Positions 1-9,542 of a stretch of DNA of 64,000 nt are shown one piece after another (the stretch's first letter is position 1; the number at the start of each line of letters is the position of its first letter). A program made the translations under genes and the position numbers. The notes under the pieces are model-generated. The model did no database searches. It was not told where the DNA came from and saw nothing but the letters and a program-made list of their open reading frames with translations. This DNA is from Gillisella vitis (GTDB lineage: Bacteria > Pseudomonadota > Alphaproteobacteria > Rhizobiales > Rhizobiaceae), in assembly GCF_014204625.1 (NCBI RefSeq), contig NZ_JACHLU010000001.1:186001-250000 (forward strand). Direction: 5' to 3'.

Positions 1-2
1 CT

Positions 3-743
3 GTGGCAAGCCGCTGGTTTGTGGTGCCAAAGCCGGTGGCCAATGCCGATATGCGCTTGATTTGCCTTCCCTATGCCGGTGGGACCGCCACAGCTTTTCA
101 TGGCTGGTGGCGTTCCTTGCCGGACAATGTTGAGGTGATTTCCGTGCAATTGCCGGGGCGCGGCTCTCGCTTCAAAGAAACACCTTATCGGCGGATGGAC
201 GCCCTTGTTGCTGATTTGCTGGCGGAGCTTCTGCCGATTCTTGATCGGCCCTATATGATGTTCGGCCACAGCATGGGTGCCGTTGCCGCCTTTGAGCTGC
301 TGCGGCTGTTGCCCCACCATCTTCAGCCACAGCGCCTGTTTGCTTCCGGGCGTGGAGCGCCGCATCTGCCGCCTGTGCAAAAGGAAATGCATCGGCTGAA
401 CGACGCCGAGTTCATCGAAGAACTGCGGCTGATGCAAGGCACGCCGGAACAGGTGTTGAACGACACCAGCCTGATGGCCATGGTGCTTCCAGCCCTACGG
501 GCTGATTTTGAAGCGCTGGAAACATGGCAGTACAGACCCGGCAACCGGCTCACCATTCCCATCACGGCCTTGGGTGGCGACCGTGACATTCTGGTGCCGT
601 TCGGGCTGTTGAACGCCTGGGGTGAGCAGACTGAAGCCGAGTTTGAGGCAAGAATCATTCCCGGGGGCCATTTTTTCCTGCATTCCGATGCAGAGCGTGT
701 GCTGGACATCATTGGCAGACGGGTCTCGGACAGCCGCATTTAA
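3..743 (+). CDS. Type II thioesterase (alpha/beta hydrolase) of a PKS/NRPS cluster
   Basis: A 246-residue alpha/beta hydrolase of the TEII family, which removes stalled or wrong acyl groups from carrier-protein arms of polyketide and peptide synthetases. The N-terminal LPYAGG oxyanion loop (about residues 22-27) is present. The nucleophile elbow GHSMGA places Ser90, and Asp193 or Asp195 (GGDRD) and His223 (GGHFF) complete the triad. Length is normal for the family (about 240-250). The GTG start lies at the window edge, so its ribosome site and any overlap with an upstream gene cannot be seen. It runs in the same direction as the acyltransferase-enoylreductase gene 40 bases downstream, so a synthase probably lies to the left of the window. 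Confidence 0.85.
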   Translation: MASRWFVVPKPVANADMRLICLPYAGGTATAFHGWWRSLPDNVEVISVQLPGRGSRFKETPYRRMDALVADLLAELLPILDRPYMMFGHSMGAVAAFELLRLLPHHLQPQRLFASGRGAPHLPPVQKEMHRLNDAEFIEELRLMQGTPEQVLNDTSLMAMVLPALRADFEALETWQYRPGNRLTIPITALGGDRDILVPFGLLNAWGEQTEAEFEARIIPGGHFFLHSDAERVLDIIGRRVSDSRI

Positions 744-783
744 GGCGAAAAACGCCGATCATTTTTTCAGGTAAGGATTTAAG

Positions 784-3144
784 ATGCTGATCACTATATT
801 TCCGGGGCAGGGTTCACAACATATCGGCATGGGTAAGGATTTTTTCGACCGTTACCCGCGGGAGGTTCAGCTTGCGGATCGCATTCTGGGCTATAGCGTG
901 CGCGACCTTTGCCTGAACGATAAAGAGGGCAGGCTCAACCAGACCAATTACACCCAGCCCTTGCTGTTTTTCGTCAATGCCCTGCATGAGCGCGAGACCA
1001 GAGACCGTGGTGATCCTTTGCCATCCATGGTGGCGGGGCATAGTCTGGGAGAATATAACGCGCTGCTCGCTGCCGGGGTGTTTGATCTGGAAACCGGCCT
1101 CCGGCTGGTTGCCAAGCGCGGTGAGCTGATGAGCAAGGCAGAGCCGGGTTCCGGCATGGCCGCCGTGATCGGACTGGACGGTGAGGCGGTGGCAGCCGTG
1201 CTGGCAAAAGCCAATCTCGACCGCCTTGACATTGCCAATATCAATTCGCCTACCCAAGTGGTTATTTCAGGACTTTTAGCGGATATTGCCGCTGCCCAGC
1301 CCGTTTTCGAGGCCGCAGGCGCGCGTTATGTGAAGCTGAATGTCAGTGCGGCGTTTCATTCGCGCTACATGCGCCCGGCTCAAGAAGAGTTTTCCCGCTT
1401 TCTGGCCCAGTTCCAATTTTCCGCGCCACGCTTTCCGGTGATCGCCAATGTGACGGCCCGGCCCTATGCAACAGGTGATATTGCCCATCTGTTGACGCAA
1501 CAGATCACTGGCTCGGTGCGATGGGTTGAAAGCGTGCGCTATCTTCTGGCACAGGGCGAGGTGGAGTTTCAGGAGCTTGGCCCAAAGCGGGTTTTGACCG
1601 ACCTTGTCAAGCAGATCAGGCCACTTGGACCTCTGCCGCAGGCCCCTGTTGAGGTGCCAAAGGCTGTTGAGATCATACACGTCGCCGTCCCGGAGCCGAT
1701 TATTGCACCCGCTGTTGAGGCTCCCGCTCTCAAGATGGCACCTGTCGTTCCGTTTCCGGCACCACGCCCCAGACCGCATCCGGTGAAAAGCCATGCAGAA
1801 CAATTGGGCAGCAATACATTCAAGGCAGATCATGGCGTTCGCCACGCCTATCTGGCCGGAGGGATGCACAAGGGCATTTCCTCGGTGGCGCTGGTTGCGG
1901 CTTTGGCGCGGCGCGGTTTTCTGGCAAGCCTGGGAACACTTGGGCTGTCCGTGGCAGAGGTCGAGGCCCGGCTTATCAAGTTGCGGTCAATGCTTGCACC
2001 GCAAGAGCGATTTTCCGTCAATATTGTCTCCAGCATCGCCCAACCGGATCATGAGCAGCCGCTTCTGGCTTTGTGCGGCACATATGATGTCACCACCGTT
2101 GAAGTGTCCGGCTATATCCGCCCAACCGCTGCCTTGGTGGCCTTCAGGCTTCGCGGTCTGGAACGGAGAGAGGGCAAGATCACAGCCCGCAACCGGATCA
2201 TCGCCAAGCTCTCGCAAATCGAAGTGGCGGAGGCATTTTTGCAACCAGCTCCCGAACGCCTGCTTAACGAGCTGCTGGCAAACGGCGAGATTACCGCTGA
2301 ACAGGCGCAATTGGCCCGGCACATACCTGTGGCAGATGACATTTGCCTTGCTGCCGAAGGTGGATGGTATTCAGAGCGCGGCAACGGCTGGCTGCTGTTT
2401 CCGGCGCTGAGAGACATGCGCGACAAGGTGCAGCGGGCGGTTCCCTATCAACAAACACCACGGATTGGTTTTTCAGGAGGCATTGGCGATCCCGAGGCCG
2501 CTGCCGCTGCCTTTTTCATGGGCGCAGATTTCATCGTCACTGGCACCATAAACCAGTGCACGGTGGAGGCGGAAACCAGCGATGCCGTCAAAGACCTGCT
2601 TCAGGATTGCGGCTTGCAGGACACGGTTTTCGCCCCCGGTGGAGATTTCTTCGAGTTTGGTGCGCAGATCCAGTTTTTGCGAAAAGGCATTCTTTTTCCA
2701 GCCCGTGCCAGCAAACTCTACCAACTCTACCAGACACTCGGTTCTCTGGACGAGCTGGATGTGAAAATGCGCCGCCAACTGGAAGAGAAATATTTCGGCA
2801 AATCGCTGGAGGCGGTGTGGCAGGATGTGGTGGCCCATTGGCAGAAACATTGGCCTGAAGCGCTCGATCGTGCTGCGCAAAACCCGCGCCACAAATTGCT
2901 GCTTGTTCTGCGCTGGTATTTCCATCTGGCCTTTGCTGCGGCGCAGGCGGGCCAAGCCGACCAGAAGGTTCAATTCGCCATTCCGTGCGGCACAGCCATG
3001 GGCACCTGCAATCATTGGCTGAAGAATACAGCTTTGCAGCATTGGAGAAACAGGCCCGTCGCTGACCTCGCCCAACATCTTCTGGATGATACAGCCGCAA
3101 TCTTGCACCGCCGCTTTGAAGCGATCCGCTTGAGTTCCTCCTGA
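784..3144 (+). CDS. Fused trans-acting malonyl-CoA acyltransferase / enoylreductase (PfaD-type)
   Basis: A 786-residue bifunctional protein. Residues 1-290 are an acyltransferase: GQGSQ at 8-12, nucleophile Ser87 in GHSLGE, and His192 in AFHS, a signature typical of malonyl specificity. A Pro/Val-rich linker (about 290-340) leads to an FMN-dependent enoylreductase of the PfaD / nitronate-monooxygenase fold (about 345-786), with GFSGGIGD and the PGGDFFEFG stretch. Such AT-ER fusions serve in trans for polyketide synthases that lack their own AT and ER domains. The AAGGA ribosome site sits just before ATG 784. The gene follows a type II thioesterase and precedes a siderophore cluster, so it may help make an acyl or polyketide part of that product; this link is inferred. 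Confidence 0.88.
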   Translation: MLITIFPGQGSQHIGMGKDFFDRYPREVQLADRILGYSVRDLCLNDKEGRLNQTNYTQPLLFFVNALHERETRDRGDPLPSMVAGHSLGEYNALLAAGVFDLETGLRLVAKRGELMSKAEPGSGMAAVIGLDGEAVAAVLAKANLDRLDIANINSPTQVVISGLLADIAAAQPVFEAAGARYVKLNVSAAFHSRYMRPAQEEFSRFLAQFQFSAPRFPVIANVTARPYATGDIAHLLTQQITGSVRWVESVRYLLAQGEVEFQELGPKRVLTDLVKQIRPLGPLPQAPVEVPKAVEIIHVAVPEPIIAPAVEAPALKMAPVVPFPAPRPRPHPVKSHAEQLGSNTFKADHGVRHAYLAGGMHKGISSVALVAALARRGFLASLGTLGLSVAEVEARLIKLRSMLAPQERFSVNIVSSIAQPDHEQPLLALCGTYDVTTVEVSGYIRPTAALVAFRLRGLERREGKITARNRIIAKLSQIEVAEAFLQPAPERLLNELLANGEITAEQAQLARHIPVADDICLAAEGGWYSERGNGWLLFPALRDMRDKVQRAVPYQQTPRIGFSGGIGDPEAAAAAFFMGADFIVTGTINQCTVEAETSDAVKDLLQDCGLQDTVFAPGGDFFEFGAQIQFLRKGILFPARASKLYQLYQTLGSLDELDVKMRRQLEEKYFGKSLEAVWQDVVAHWQKHWPEALDRAAQNPRHKLLLVLRWYFHLAFAAAQAGQADQKVQFAIPCGTAMGTCNHWLKNTALQHWRNRPVADLAQHLLDDTAAILHRRFEAIRLSSS

Positions 3145-3187
3145 AACAGTGCTCGCACTCCCGACAACACGATTGGACAGGTTTACG

Positions 3188-3514
3188 ATGAGACCCAAAA
3201 TTTTCCTGCTGGAAGGAGTAACGCGGCGTCCTCGCCATGAGGTGATGATGGATATTCGGGATATTGTATCGGCAGCGGGAGGCTGGATTGCCGGAGAGAC
3301 GTGCTTTGCCGCAATCGCCGTCACGTTCCGTTTTTCCATCACGCCAAGCCATCTGGAAGCATTTCACACCCGGATTCTCGCCGCATCCGTTTGTCTGGAT
3401 GATAGCAGTCTGGACAGGCTTACGCAGGCCATCGCTCAAAGCGTGCCCGATCAAGCTGAAATCCTGGTGGCGCTCAATGTCACCTTCAGCGATGGTTCAA
3501 CTGATCCCAGTTGA
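3188..3514 (+). CDS. Small protein of unknown function (about 108 residues)
   Basis: Not recognised. The frame is open from a GTG at 3149, but the ATG at 3188 gives a cleaner start (MRPKIFLLEG) after a GGACAGG-like stretch. The product has no signal peptide or membrane segment. It alternates short hydrophobic strands and helices (AGGWIAGETCFAAIAVTF, then HLEAFHTRILAA), which would suit a small alpha/beta domain. It follows the AT-ER gene by 43 bases on the same strand, so it is probably the last gene of that operon. A tailoring or carrier-interaction role is possible, but nothing in the sequence shows it. Confidence 0.5.
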   Translation: MRPKIFLLEGVTRRPRHEVMMDIRDIVSAAGGWIAGETCFAAIAVTFRFSITPSHLEAFHTRILAASVCLDDSSLDRLTQAIAQSVPDQAEILVALNVTFSDGSTDPS

Positions 3515-3611
3515 ACGCGACATATGAGAACGTCATCCCAAAACTCCAGAAAGTTCGTCATTGTCTTAGTCGGGTTCGCCTGCCTCCAAGCATTTCATTT
3601 TTTTTGCCAAT

Positions 3612-3631
3612 AAACATGATTAAAATACTCC
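3612..3631 (+). promoter_or_regulatory. Candidate iron-responsive or AraC-type operator upstream of the rhb-like operon
   Basis: A 20-base element starting AAACATGATT and ending ATACTCC lies 63 bases before the MFS start. It matches 17 of 20 bases, without gaps, with 14379-14398 upstream of the TonB receptor. Both copies contain TGA-N9-TCC, one base from the TGA-N9-TCA pattern reported for the rhizobial iron regulator RirA. It could equally be the site of the AraC-type regulator coded at 13347-14348. Confidence 0.5.
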
Positions 3632-3693
3632 TCTTTATTCCGCACCTCAATAGGCATCATTGAGGAGGCGCCGAGCACCGAGGTCGCAAGGAT

Positions 3694-4917
3694 ATGAATT
3701 TGACTGAAAGCGGCAAACTCTACGCAATTCTGGGCGGGCTTTACCTTGCGCAGGGAATTCCCAATTATCTTCTTCTGGTTGCCCTACCACCCCTGATGCG
3801 TGAAAGCGGAGCCTCGCGCACTGCTATCGGTTTGTTTTCGCTGTTAATGTTGCCACTGGTGCTAAAATTCGCCATAGCCCCCCTGATTGACCGCACAGCA
3901 TTATGGCCGCGCATGGGACATCGACGTGGCTGGATCATACCAACACAGCTTCTCGTCAGTGCTGGCATTGCGTCAATGGCATTTGTCGAGCCGCAACAGG
4001 CTGGCTGGCTGTTTGCTATCTGCTTTGTCATCACGCTGCTGTCCTCAACGCAGGATATTGCCACCGACGGTTATGCGGTACGGCATCTGACGGGCAGGTC
4101 ACGGGCAATTGGCAATGCCGTGCAGGCGGCATCGGTGGCTCTGGGGGTCATTATCGGTGGCACACTGGCCTTGGTGCTGTTTCATCAGATCGGCTGGCGT
4201 CCGACCATTTTGATTGTTGCCACCCTGTCCTTGCTGCCGCTCATGGCCACGATCTGGATGACGGATGAGCGCGAACCCAGGCAGGTAAAAAAACACGAAA
4301 AATCTGCCAGCCTGCTTGGCTTCTTTCGCAAGCCACATGCCTGGATGATTTTGGGGTTCGCTCTGACCTATCGGGCCAGCGAAGGATTGGTTCGGGGCAT
4401 GGAAGGTCCATATCTCGTTGACATCAAGGTTCCTGTTGCCTGGATCGGCTATCTCTCGGGAAGTGCGGCTGCGACAGCCGGACTGCTGGGGGCTGCAATT
4501 GCCGCGCTGATCATTCGAAAAGCGGGGCTGACTGCAACACTGGTTCTGCTGGGTGGCTTGCGCAGTCTTTGCTTTTTGGCGTTTACGCTTAATGCGTTCG
4601 GAATTTGGCCGGGCATTGCGGTCGCCCTGTCGGCCTCGGCCTTCCAGACCCTGATCCGCTATATGGAACTGGTGGCAATCTATTCTTTCTTCATGGCCTC
4701 GTCGTCGGACGATCAGCCGGGAACAGACTTCACCATTCTCACCTGCGCAGAGCTGATCATCTATCTGATCGGAGCCTCGATTGCAGGTATGCTTGCCGAC
4801 CGTTTCGGATACGCGGCCCTGTTTTCCCTGGCGACTGCCATCTCCGTATTCGGGATCGGTTTGTCGATCTGGATGCTGCAAAAAATCAAGGGCGCACCAA
4901 CGCCCTCCATGTCCTGA
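3694..4917 (+). CDS. MFS transporter, RhtX-like (siderophore transport)
   Basis: A 407-residue major facilitator with about 12 hydrophobic segments and a basic loop (REPRQVKKHEK) near the middle. Its opening (LYLAQGIPNYLL) resembles the AmpG / RhtX branch. RhtX of Sinorhizobium meliloti is an inner-membrane permease that imports ferric rhizobactin 1021 and is coded beside the rhb genes; gene order here points to the same role. Export of the siderophore is an alternative. AAGG just before ATG 3694 serves as ribosome site. It is the first gene of the probable rhb-like operon and sits downstream of the candidate regulatory element at 3612-3631. Confidence 0.75.
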   Translation: MNLTESGKLYAILGGLYLAQGIPNYLLLVALPPLMRESGASRTAIGLFSLLMLPLVLKFAIAPLIDRTALWPRMGHRRGWIIPTQLLVSAGIASMAFVEPQQAGWLFAICFVITLLSSTQDIATDGYAVRHLTGRSRAIGNAVQAASVALGVIIGGTLALVLFHQIGWRPTILIVATLSLLPLMATIWMTDEREPRQVKKHEKSASLLGFFRKPHAWMILGFALTYRASEGLVRGMEGPYLVDIKVPVAWIGYLSGSAAATAGLLGAAIAALIIRKAGLTATLVLLGGLRSLCFLAFTLNAFGIWPGIAVALSASAFQTLIRYMELVAIYSFFMASSSDDQPGTDFTILTCAELIIYLIGASIAGMLADRFGYAALFSLATAISVFGIGLSIWMLQKIKGAPTPSMS

Positions 4918-4958
4918 CCAAAACATTCTTCGGAAAATCTCAACGGAGTTGAACTCAC

Positions 4959-6314
4959 ATGGATGCTTCCGCACGCTCAAAGAACGACTTTTATCTCGAC
5001 CGCCAGGCCCGCCGCGAATCCAATGCGCGCAGCTATCCAAGGCGGTTTCCCGTGGCTTTAAAATCCGCTTCCGGCTGCACAGTCACAGACGTGGATGGCC
5101 GAACCTATCTCGATTGCCTCGCCGGTGCCGGAACCCTTGCGCTCGGCCACAATCACCCGGAGGTGATTGAAACACTGCAAGAGGTGCTGGCATCTGGACT
5201 GCCACTTCACACACTGGATCTCAGCACGCCCGTCAAAGATCAGTTCGTGTCTGACATCTTCGAAACCTTGCCACAGGGCTTGCGAGAGGTGGCAAAAATC
5301 CAGTTTTGCTCGCCAAGCGGGTCTGATGCGGTCGAAGCGGCCATCAAACTTGCCAAGACGGCAACCGGGCGCACAGACATTGTCGCGTTTACAGGTGCCT
5401 ATCACGGCATGTCGCAAGGCTCGCTATCGCTCATGGGATCGCTTGGGCCAAAGGCAGCCATTGGCCAATTGGTGCCCGGCGCCCATTTTTTTCCATACCC
5501 TTACAGCTATCGTTGCCCGTTTGGGCGCGGCGGCGAAGAGACTGCCATTCTGGCGGCAGAACATTTTGAACGCGCCCTCAAAGACCCAGAAGGCGGTATC
5601 AACCTGCCTGCTGCGGTGATTCTTGAGGCGGTGCAAGGTGAAGGCGGCGTTATACCTGCACCTGCGGCGTGGTTGCGGGCGATCCGCCGCGTGACCCGTG
5701 AGCTGGGCATACCGTTGATTATTGATGAAGTGCAAAGCGGCATTGGCCGCACCGGCACATTTTATGCCTTTGAGAAAGCCGGAATTGTGCCGGATATTAT
5801 CGTGCTTTCCAAAGCGATTGGCGGCGGGCTACCGCTTGCGGTGACGATCTATCATCAGGATCTCGATCTGTGGAAGCCCGGTGCCCATGCAGGAACCTTC
5901 CGCGGCAACCAGATGGCCATGGCCGCCGGATCAAAAACCTTGGAGATCATCAAACGCGATGGGCTGGTGGAACGCGCGGCCATTGCCGGCAAGCGGCTGC
6001 GCACCCATCTCGAACAGATTGCGGCAACGACATCCTATATTGGCGAAGTGCGCGGCGAAGGGTTGATGCTCGGCGTTGAAGTGGTGAACCCGTGGGGGAC
6101 ATGCGACGCCCTTGGTCATCCGCCCCATGGGGGTGATATTGCCAAAATAATCCAGAATGACGTGTTCAGGGCGGGGCTTATTATGGAAACCGGGGGCCGC
6201 CACAGCAGTGTGCTGCGTCTTTTGCCGCCATTGATCATCTCTGATGCCGAAATTGATCACGTCTCAGCCATCATTGCGGCGGCCTTTGGCCGCCTCGAGC
6301 AAAAGGCAGCCTGA
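4959..6314 (+). CDS. rhbA: Diaminobutyrate--2-oxoglutarate aminotransferase (RhbA-like)
   Basis: A class III PLP-dependent aminotransferase of 451 residues. It is expected to make L-2,4-diaminobutyrate from aspartate semialdehyde, the first step towards 1,3-diaminopropane in hydroxamate-citrate siderophores. Visible landmarks are the phosphate-binding SGSDAVE (120-126), YHG at 148-150, the cofactor Asp256 (IIDEVQSG) and the PLP lysine Lys285 (LSKAIGGG). Length is normal. A GGAG about 10 bases before ATG 4959 fits translation. It follows the MFS gene by 41 bases and the decarboxylase follows 2 bases later, so the genes are co-transcribed. Confidence 0.88.
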   Translation: MDASARSKNDFYLDRQARRESNARSYPRRFPVALKSASGCTVTDVDGRTYLDCLAGAGTLALGHNHPEVIETLQEVLASGLPLHTLDLSTPVKDQFVSDIFETLPQGLREVAKIQFCSPSGSDAVEAAIKLAKTATGRTDIVAFTGAYHGMSQGSLSLMGSLGPKAAIGQLVPGAHFFPYPYSYRCPFGRGGEETAILAAEHFERALKDPEGGINLPAAVILEAVQGEGGVIPAPAAWLRAIRRVTRELGIPLIIDEVQSGIGRTGTFYAFEKAGIVPDIIVLSKAIGGGLPLAVTIYHQDLDLWKPGAHAGTFRGNQMAMAAGSKTLEIIKRDGLVERAAIAGKRLRTHLEQIAATTSYIGEVRGEGLMLGVEVVNPWGTCDALGHPPHGGDIAKIIQNDVFRAGLIMETGGRHSSVLRLLPPLIISDAEIDHVSAIIAAAFGRLEQKAA

Positions 6315-6316
6315 AG

Positions 6317-7798
6317 ATGACCGTTGTTGCATTCCACACCCCCGCCCATGCTGTGCACGATCACGCAGATCAGATTCTTGGCAACAGCGAGGCATCTCTG
6401 CATGACTATCGGCAAGCCATGTCTAGCGCCGTTGATCTCGTTGCCATGTCCGCACCTACCGATCAGCGCCCTTACTCCGGGGCAAATGTTGGAGCCTTGC
6501 GTCATCTTCTCGATGATCTTGATCCATGCCCGCAGGTTGGAACCGGCATTGCGGCAGCCCTCTCTGACATCGGCAAGCCAGCGCTTGAACATGCTCTCAA
6601 CGTTGGCAATCCATTGTCTATGGCGCATCTGCATTGCCCGGTTGCCATTCCGGCGCTGGCGGCCGAGGTCTTGATCTCGGCCACCAACCAATCGCTCGAT
6701 TCATGGGACCAATCACCCTTTGGAACCATGGTTGAAGAGCGTGTGCTGACATGGTTGACCAGCCTTGCAGGCCTGCCAGACACCGCAAGCGGCAATTTCA
6801 CCAGTGGCGGCAGCCAATCCAATATGACGGCTCTGCATCTGGCCGCTGAAGATTGTGGGCCCCATGCCAGAGCATCGGGTGTTATTTTCACCTCCGATCA
6901 GGCGCATTTCAGCATTGCCAAAACTGCGGCGATTTTGGGTTTTTCTGCTGATGCCGTGGTGAAAATTCCCACGGATGCAGACGGGCGTATGGTGATTTCA
7001 GCCCTTGAGGCGGCAATAGGCCATGCGAAACATCAGGGCCGGTCCGTGGTTGCTGTGGTGGCCACCGCAGGCACAACCGACCTTGGTGCGATCGATCCTT
7101 TGGCAGACATTGCACAGATTGCTGACGCTGAAGGTGTCTGGTTACATGTCGATGCGGCCTATGGCGGCGGCTTGCTGTTTTCGCGCCACCGTCACCGTTT
7201 GAACGGTCTGGAAAAAGCATGCTCCATCGCGCTTGATTTTCATAAAATGCTGTTTCAGCCGATCAGTTGCGGTGCGCTTCTGGTGGCAAAGGCTGCGGAT
7301 TTTTCACCACTGGCGACAAAGGCCGATTACCTGAATCCCGAGGATTCCATCTTTACCGATGCGCCAAATCTGGTGGAGCGTTCCTTTCAAACGACCCGTC
7401 GAAGCGATGCATTGAAAGTTCTGATGACGCTGCGCTCTTTGGGCCGCGACGGCTTGGATGCACTGATCCAGCAAACGCTGGACAACACGCAAGCGGCGGC
7501 AAAGGCCATTGAGGGCCGCACAGACCTGCATCTGGCGCACAAGCCATCATTGTCAACAGTTGTGTTTCGCTACCTCTCGCCAAACGGCGAAGAGCGTGCA
7601 GATACGATCACCCTCAAGGTGCGCGCAAAGCTGTTTCATGACGGCACCGCCGCCGTTGCCACCACCGTTCTGGATGGGCGCATCCACTTCAAGCTCACAC
7701 TTTTAAACCCGCGGTCAACGCCAGACGTTGTCACTCGCGTTCTTGATGCGATTGGCAATGCGGCCCGCGAACTGGAGACCGATCATGCACACGCATAA
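6317..7798 (+). CDS. rhbB: L-2,4-diaminobutyrate decarboxylase (RhbB-like)
   Basis: A group II PLP decarboxylase (493 residues) expected to turn L-2,4-diaminobutyrate into 1,3-diaminopropane, the amine backbone of rhizobactin-type siderophores. The motif HVDAAYGGG carries the PLP-pairing Asp279, and LDFHKMLFQP carries the Schiff-base Lys310. A Ser/Gly-rich cofactor loop (SGGSQSNM, 163-170) comes earlier. The gene starts 2 bases after rhbA and its end overlaps the start of the next gene by 14 bases, so translation is probably coupled. The aminotransferase-decarboxylase pair beside siderophore synthetases supports the substrate call. Confidence 0.88.
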   Translation: MTVVAFHTPAHAVHDHADQILGNSEASLHDYRQAMSSAVDLVAMSAPTDQRPYSGANVGALRHLLDDLDPCPQVGTGIAAALSDIGKPALEHALNVGNPLSMAHLHCPVAIPALAAEVLISATNQSLDSWDQSPFGTMVEERVLTWLTSLAGLPDTASGNFTSGGSQSNMTALHLAAEDCGPHARASGVIFTSDQAHFSIAKTAAILGFSADAVVKIPTDADGRMVISALEAAIGHAKHQGRSVVAVVATAGTTDLGAIDPLADIAQIADAEGVWLHVDAAYGGGLLFSRHRHRLNGLEKACSIALDFHKMLFQPISCGALLVAKAADFSPLATKADYLNPEDSIFTDAPNLVERSFQTTRRSDALKVLMTLRSLGRDGLDALIQQTLDNTQAAAKAIEGRTDLHLAHKPSLSTVVFRYLSPNGEERADTITLKVRAKLFHDGTAAVATTVLDGRIHFKLTLLNPRSTPDVVTRVLDAIGNAARELETDHAHA

Positions 7799-9542
7799 TG
7801 CCGCCACTCTATCCTTACGCTCCCTGATCAACTGCGTTGCACGCGAATATCATGAGCGTGTTGAATGGGCAGAACACCATGGAAAGCTGCATCTCATTCT
7901 GACATTTCCGCAATCGGGCGGACAGCTGCGCTTGCCGGCTCTCTACCGCTCTGAAACAGGCCACCACCTGTTTGGAGAGCCGATAACACTGTCTGATGCA
8001 GGCTCAATCACACAGCTTGATCCCAAAGAGGCTGTCGATGTCATCATCACCCGACTGGAGCCATCAACCAGCGCACGGGAAGGCCGCGACGACCTGCTAA
8101 AACGCGCTCATTCAAGCCGGTCGCTGATTGAGGCGGCCTTGCGCTTGCGCGAAAGCGATCTTGCCGATCTTGCGGGCGAAGACATGACATTCATTGCCGC
8201 CGAACAAGGGCTGATTGCCGGTCACGGAATTCACCCATGCCCGAAAAGCCGCGAGGGCATGACGGATGACGAAGGGCGGCGCTATTCGCCAGAATTTGCG
8301 GCAGCCTTTCCTCAGCGCTGGTTTGCGGTGGAAAAGAGCCTGTTTCACACCGGGCATTCCGCAGGATCGCCCTCTGCTGAAGAGTGGATTGAAGGTGCCT
8401 TTGGTCACGATCTTGATGCGATTAAGCAAAACCTTCCATCTGGTGATTTCGCACTGCTTCCTGTGCATCCGTGGCAGGCAGACCACATGTTGCGCGATCC
8501 GACAGTGGCCAATCTCGTGGCAGCGGGTCGCCTGATCGATTGCGGCGAAGCAGGAAAGCCATGGTTTCCGACCTCCTCGGTGCGCACGCTCTATCGGCCA
8601 GATGCACCCTTCATGCTGAAAATGTCGCTCGGCGTAGGTATCACCAATTCGGTGCGCGTCAATCTGGCGCGCGAATTGTTGCGCGGTGATGATATGTACC
8701 GTTTCCGTGCGCATCCCTTGTGGCGCGATTTTTCAAGCCAGTATCCCGGCCTGAATTTTGTGCCCGATCCAGCCTATATGGGCGTGATTGTTGATGGTGT
8801 GGTGATCGACGGCCTCTCCATTTCCATGCGTGAAAATCCGTTTTGTGGGGATGATGCCAGCCGGAATGTTTCGCTGCTGGCAGCCTTGTGCGAGCATTTG
8901 CCCAAGCGCGGCAGCCGGTTGGGCGCTTTGATCCGCAACCGCGCCGCGCTGGAAAACCGTGCTGTCACTGCTGTTGCACGTGATTGGTTTGAACGCTTCC
9001 TGACGATTTTTGTCCGTCCGGTCTTTGGTCTTTATCTGCGCCACGGTCTTGCCATGGAAGCCCACCAGCAAAACATCGTGATGGAGATCGAAAACGGCTA
9101 TCCCAAGGCGATTTTCTACCGCGACAATCAAGGCTTTTTCCATCATGAGCGCGCCCATAAAGCCATGGTGAATGCTTTGCCCGGATTTGGCGAAGCCAGT
9201 GAATCCGTCTTCGAGGAAGAGGCTGTTGACGAGCGGGTAATCTATTACGGGTTCATCAATTCTGTGCTGGGCATGATTGGTGCCCTCGGCCGCGAGGGTC
9301 TGATCGAAGAAGATGTTCTTCTGGCCATGCTGCGCAAGGAACTGGTGGTTCTGGATCAACAGGAAGGTGCCCATTGCGCGCTGGTGCGCAAAATGCTGGC
9401 CCCAACCCTTCAGTGCAAGGCAAACCTCAAAACCAGACTGGCCCAGATGGATGAATTGGTGGGTCCGCTTGAGACGCAATCAGTCTATCTGGAGATCACC
9501 AACCCCGTTTGGCACAGCGAAAAGGCGATGGCCGATGCTTGA
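7785..9542 (+). CDS. rhbC: NRPS-independent siderophore synthetase, IucA/IucC family (RhbC-like)
   Basis: A 585-residue ATP-dependent synthetase of the IucA/IucC family, which couples an amine or hydroxamate to citrate. Family landmarks are [13 protein letters not shown] near residue 145-157, [12 protein letters not shown] in the centre, SSVRTLYRP and the [13 protein letters not shown] region towards the C-terminus. ATG 7785 was chosen because it overlaps the decarboxylase end by 14 bases in a tight operon; the frame remains open further upstream. A paralogue (11476-13281) completes the pair needed to load both carboxyl ends of citrate. Which one acts first cannot be read from the sequence. 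Confidence 0.88.
   Translation: MHTHNAATLSLRSLINCVAREYHERVEWAEHHGKLHLILTFPQSGGQLRLPALYRSETGHHLFGEPITLSDAGSITQLDPKEAVDVIITRLEPSTSAREGRDDLLKRAHSSRSLIEAALRLRESDLADLAGEDMTFIAAEQGLIAGHGIHPCPKSREGMTDDEGRRYSPEFAAAFPQRWFAVEKSLFHTGHSAGSPSAEEWIEGAFGHDLDAIKQNLPSGDFALLPVHPWQADHMLRDPTVANLVAAGRLIDCGEAGKPWFPTSSVRTLYRPDAPFMLKMSLGVGITNSVRVNLARELLRGDDMYRFRAHPLWRDFSSQYPGLNFVPDPAYMGVIVDGVVIDGLSISMRENPFCGDDASRNVSLLAALCEHLPKRGSRLGALIRNRAALENRAVTAVARDWFERFLTIFVRPVFGLYLRHGLAMEAHQQNIVMEIENGYPKAIFYRDNQGFFHHERAHKAMVNALPGFGEASESVFEEEAVDERVIYYGFINSVLGMIGALGREGLIEEDVLLAMLRKELVVLDQQEGAHCALVRKMLAPTLQCKANLKTRLAQMDELVGPLETQSVYLEITNPVWHSEKAMADA

Noticed and set aside
323-739. Open frame on the reverse strand inside the thioesterase gene
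   Set aside because: Shadow of a strong forward gene; Ser/Arg-rich product without known motif.
4099-5040. 313-codon reverse frame across the MFS and aminotransferase genes
   Set aside because: Covers the codons of two well-supported forward genes; Gln/Arg-rich product typical of an antisense frame.
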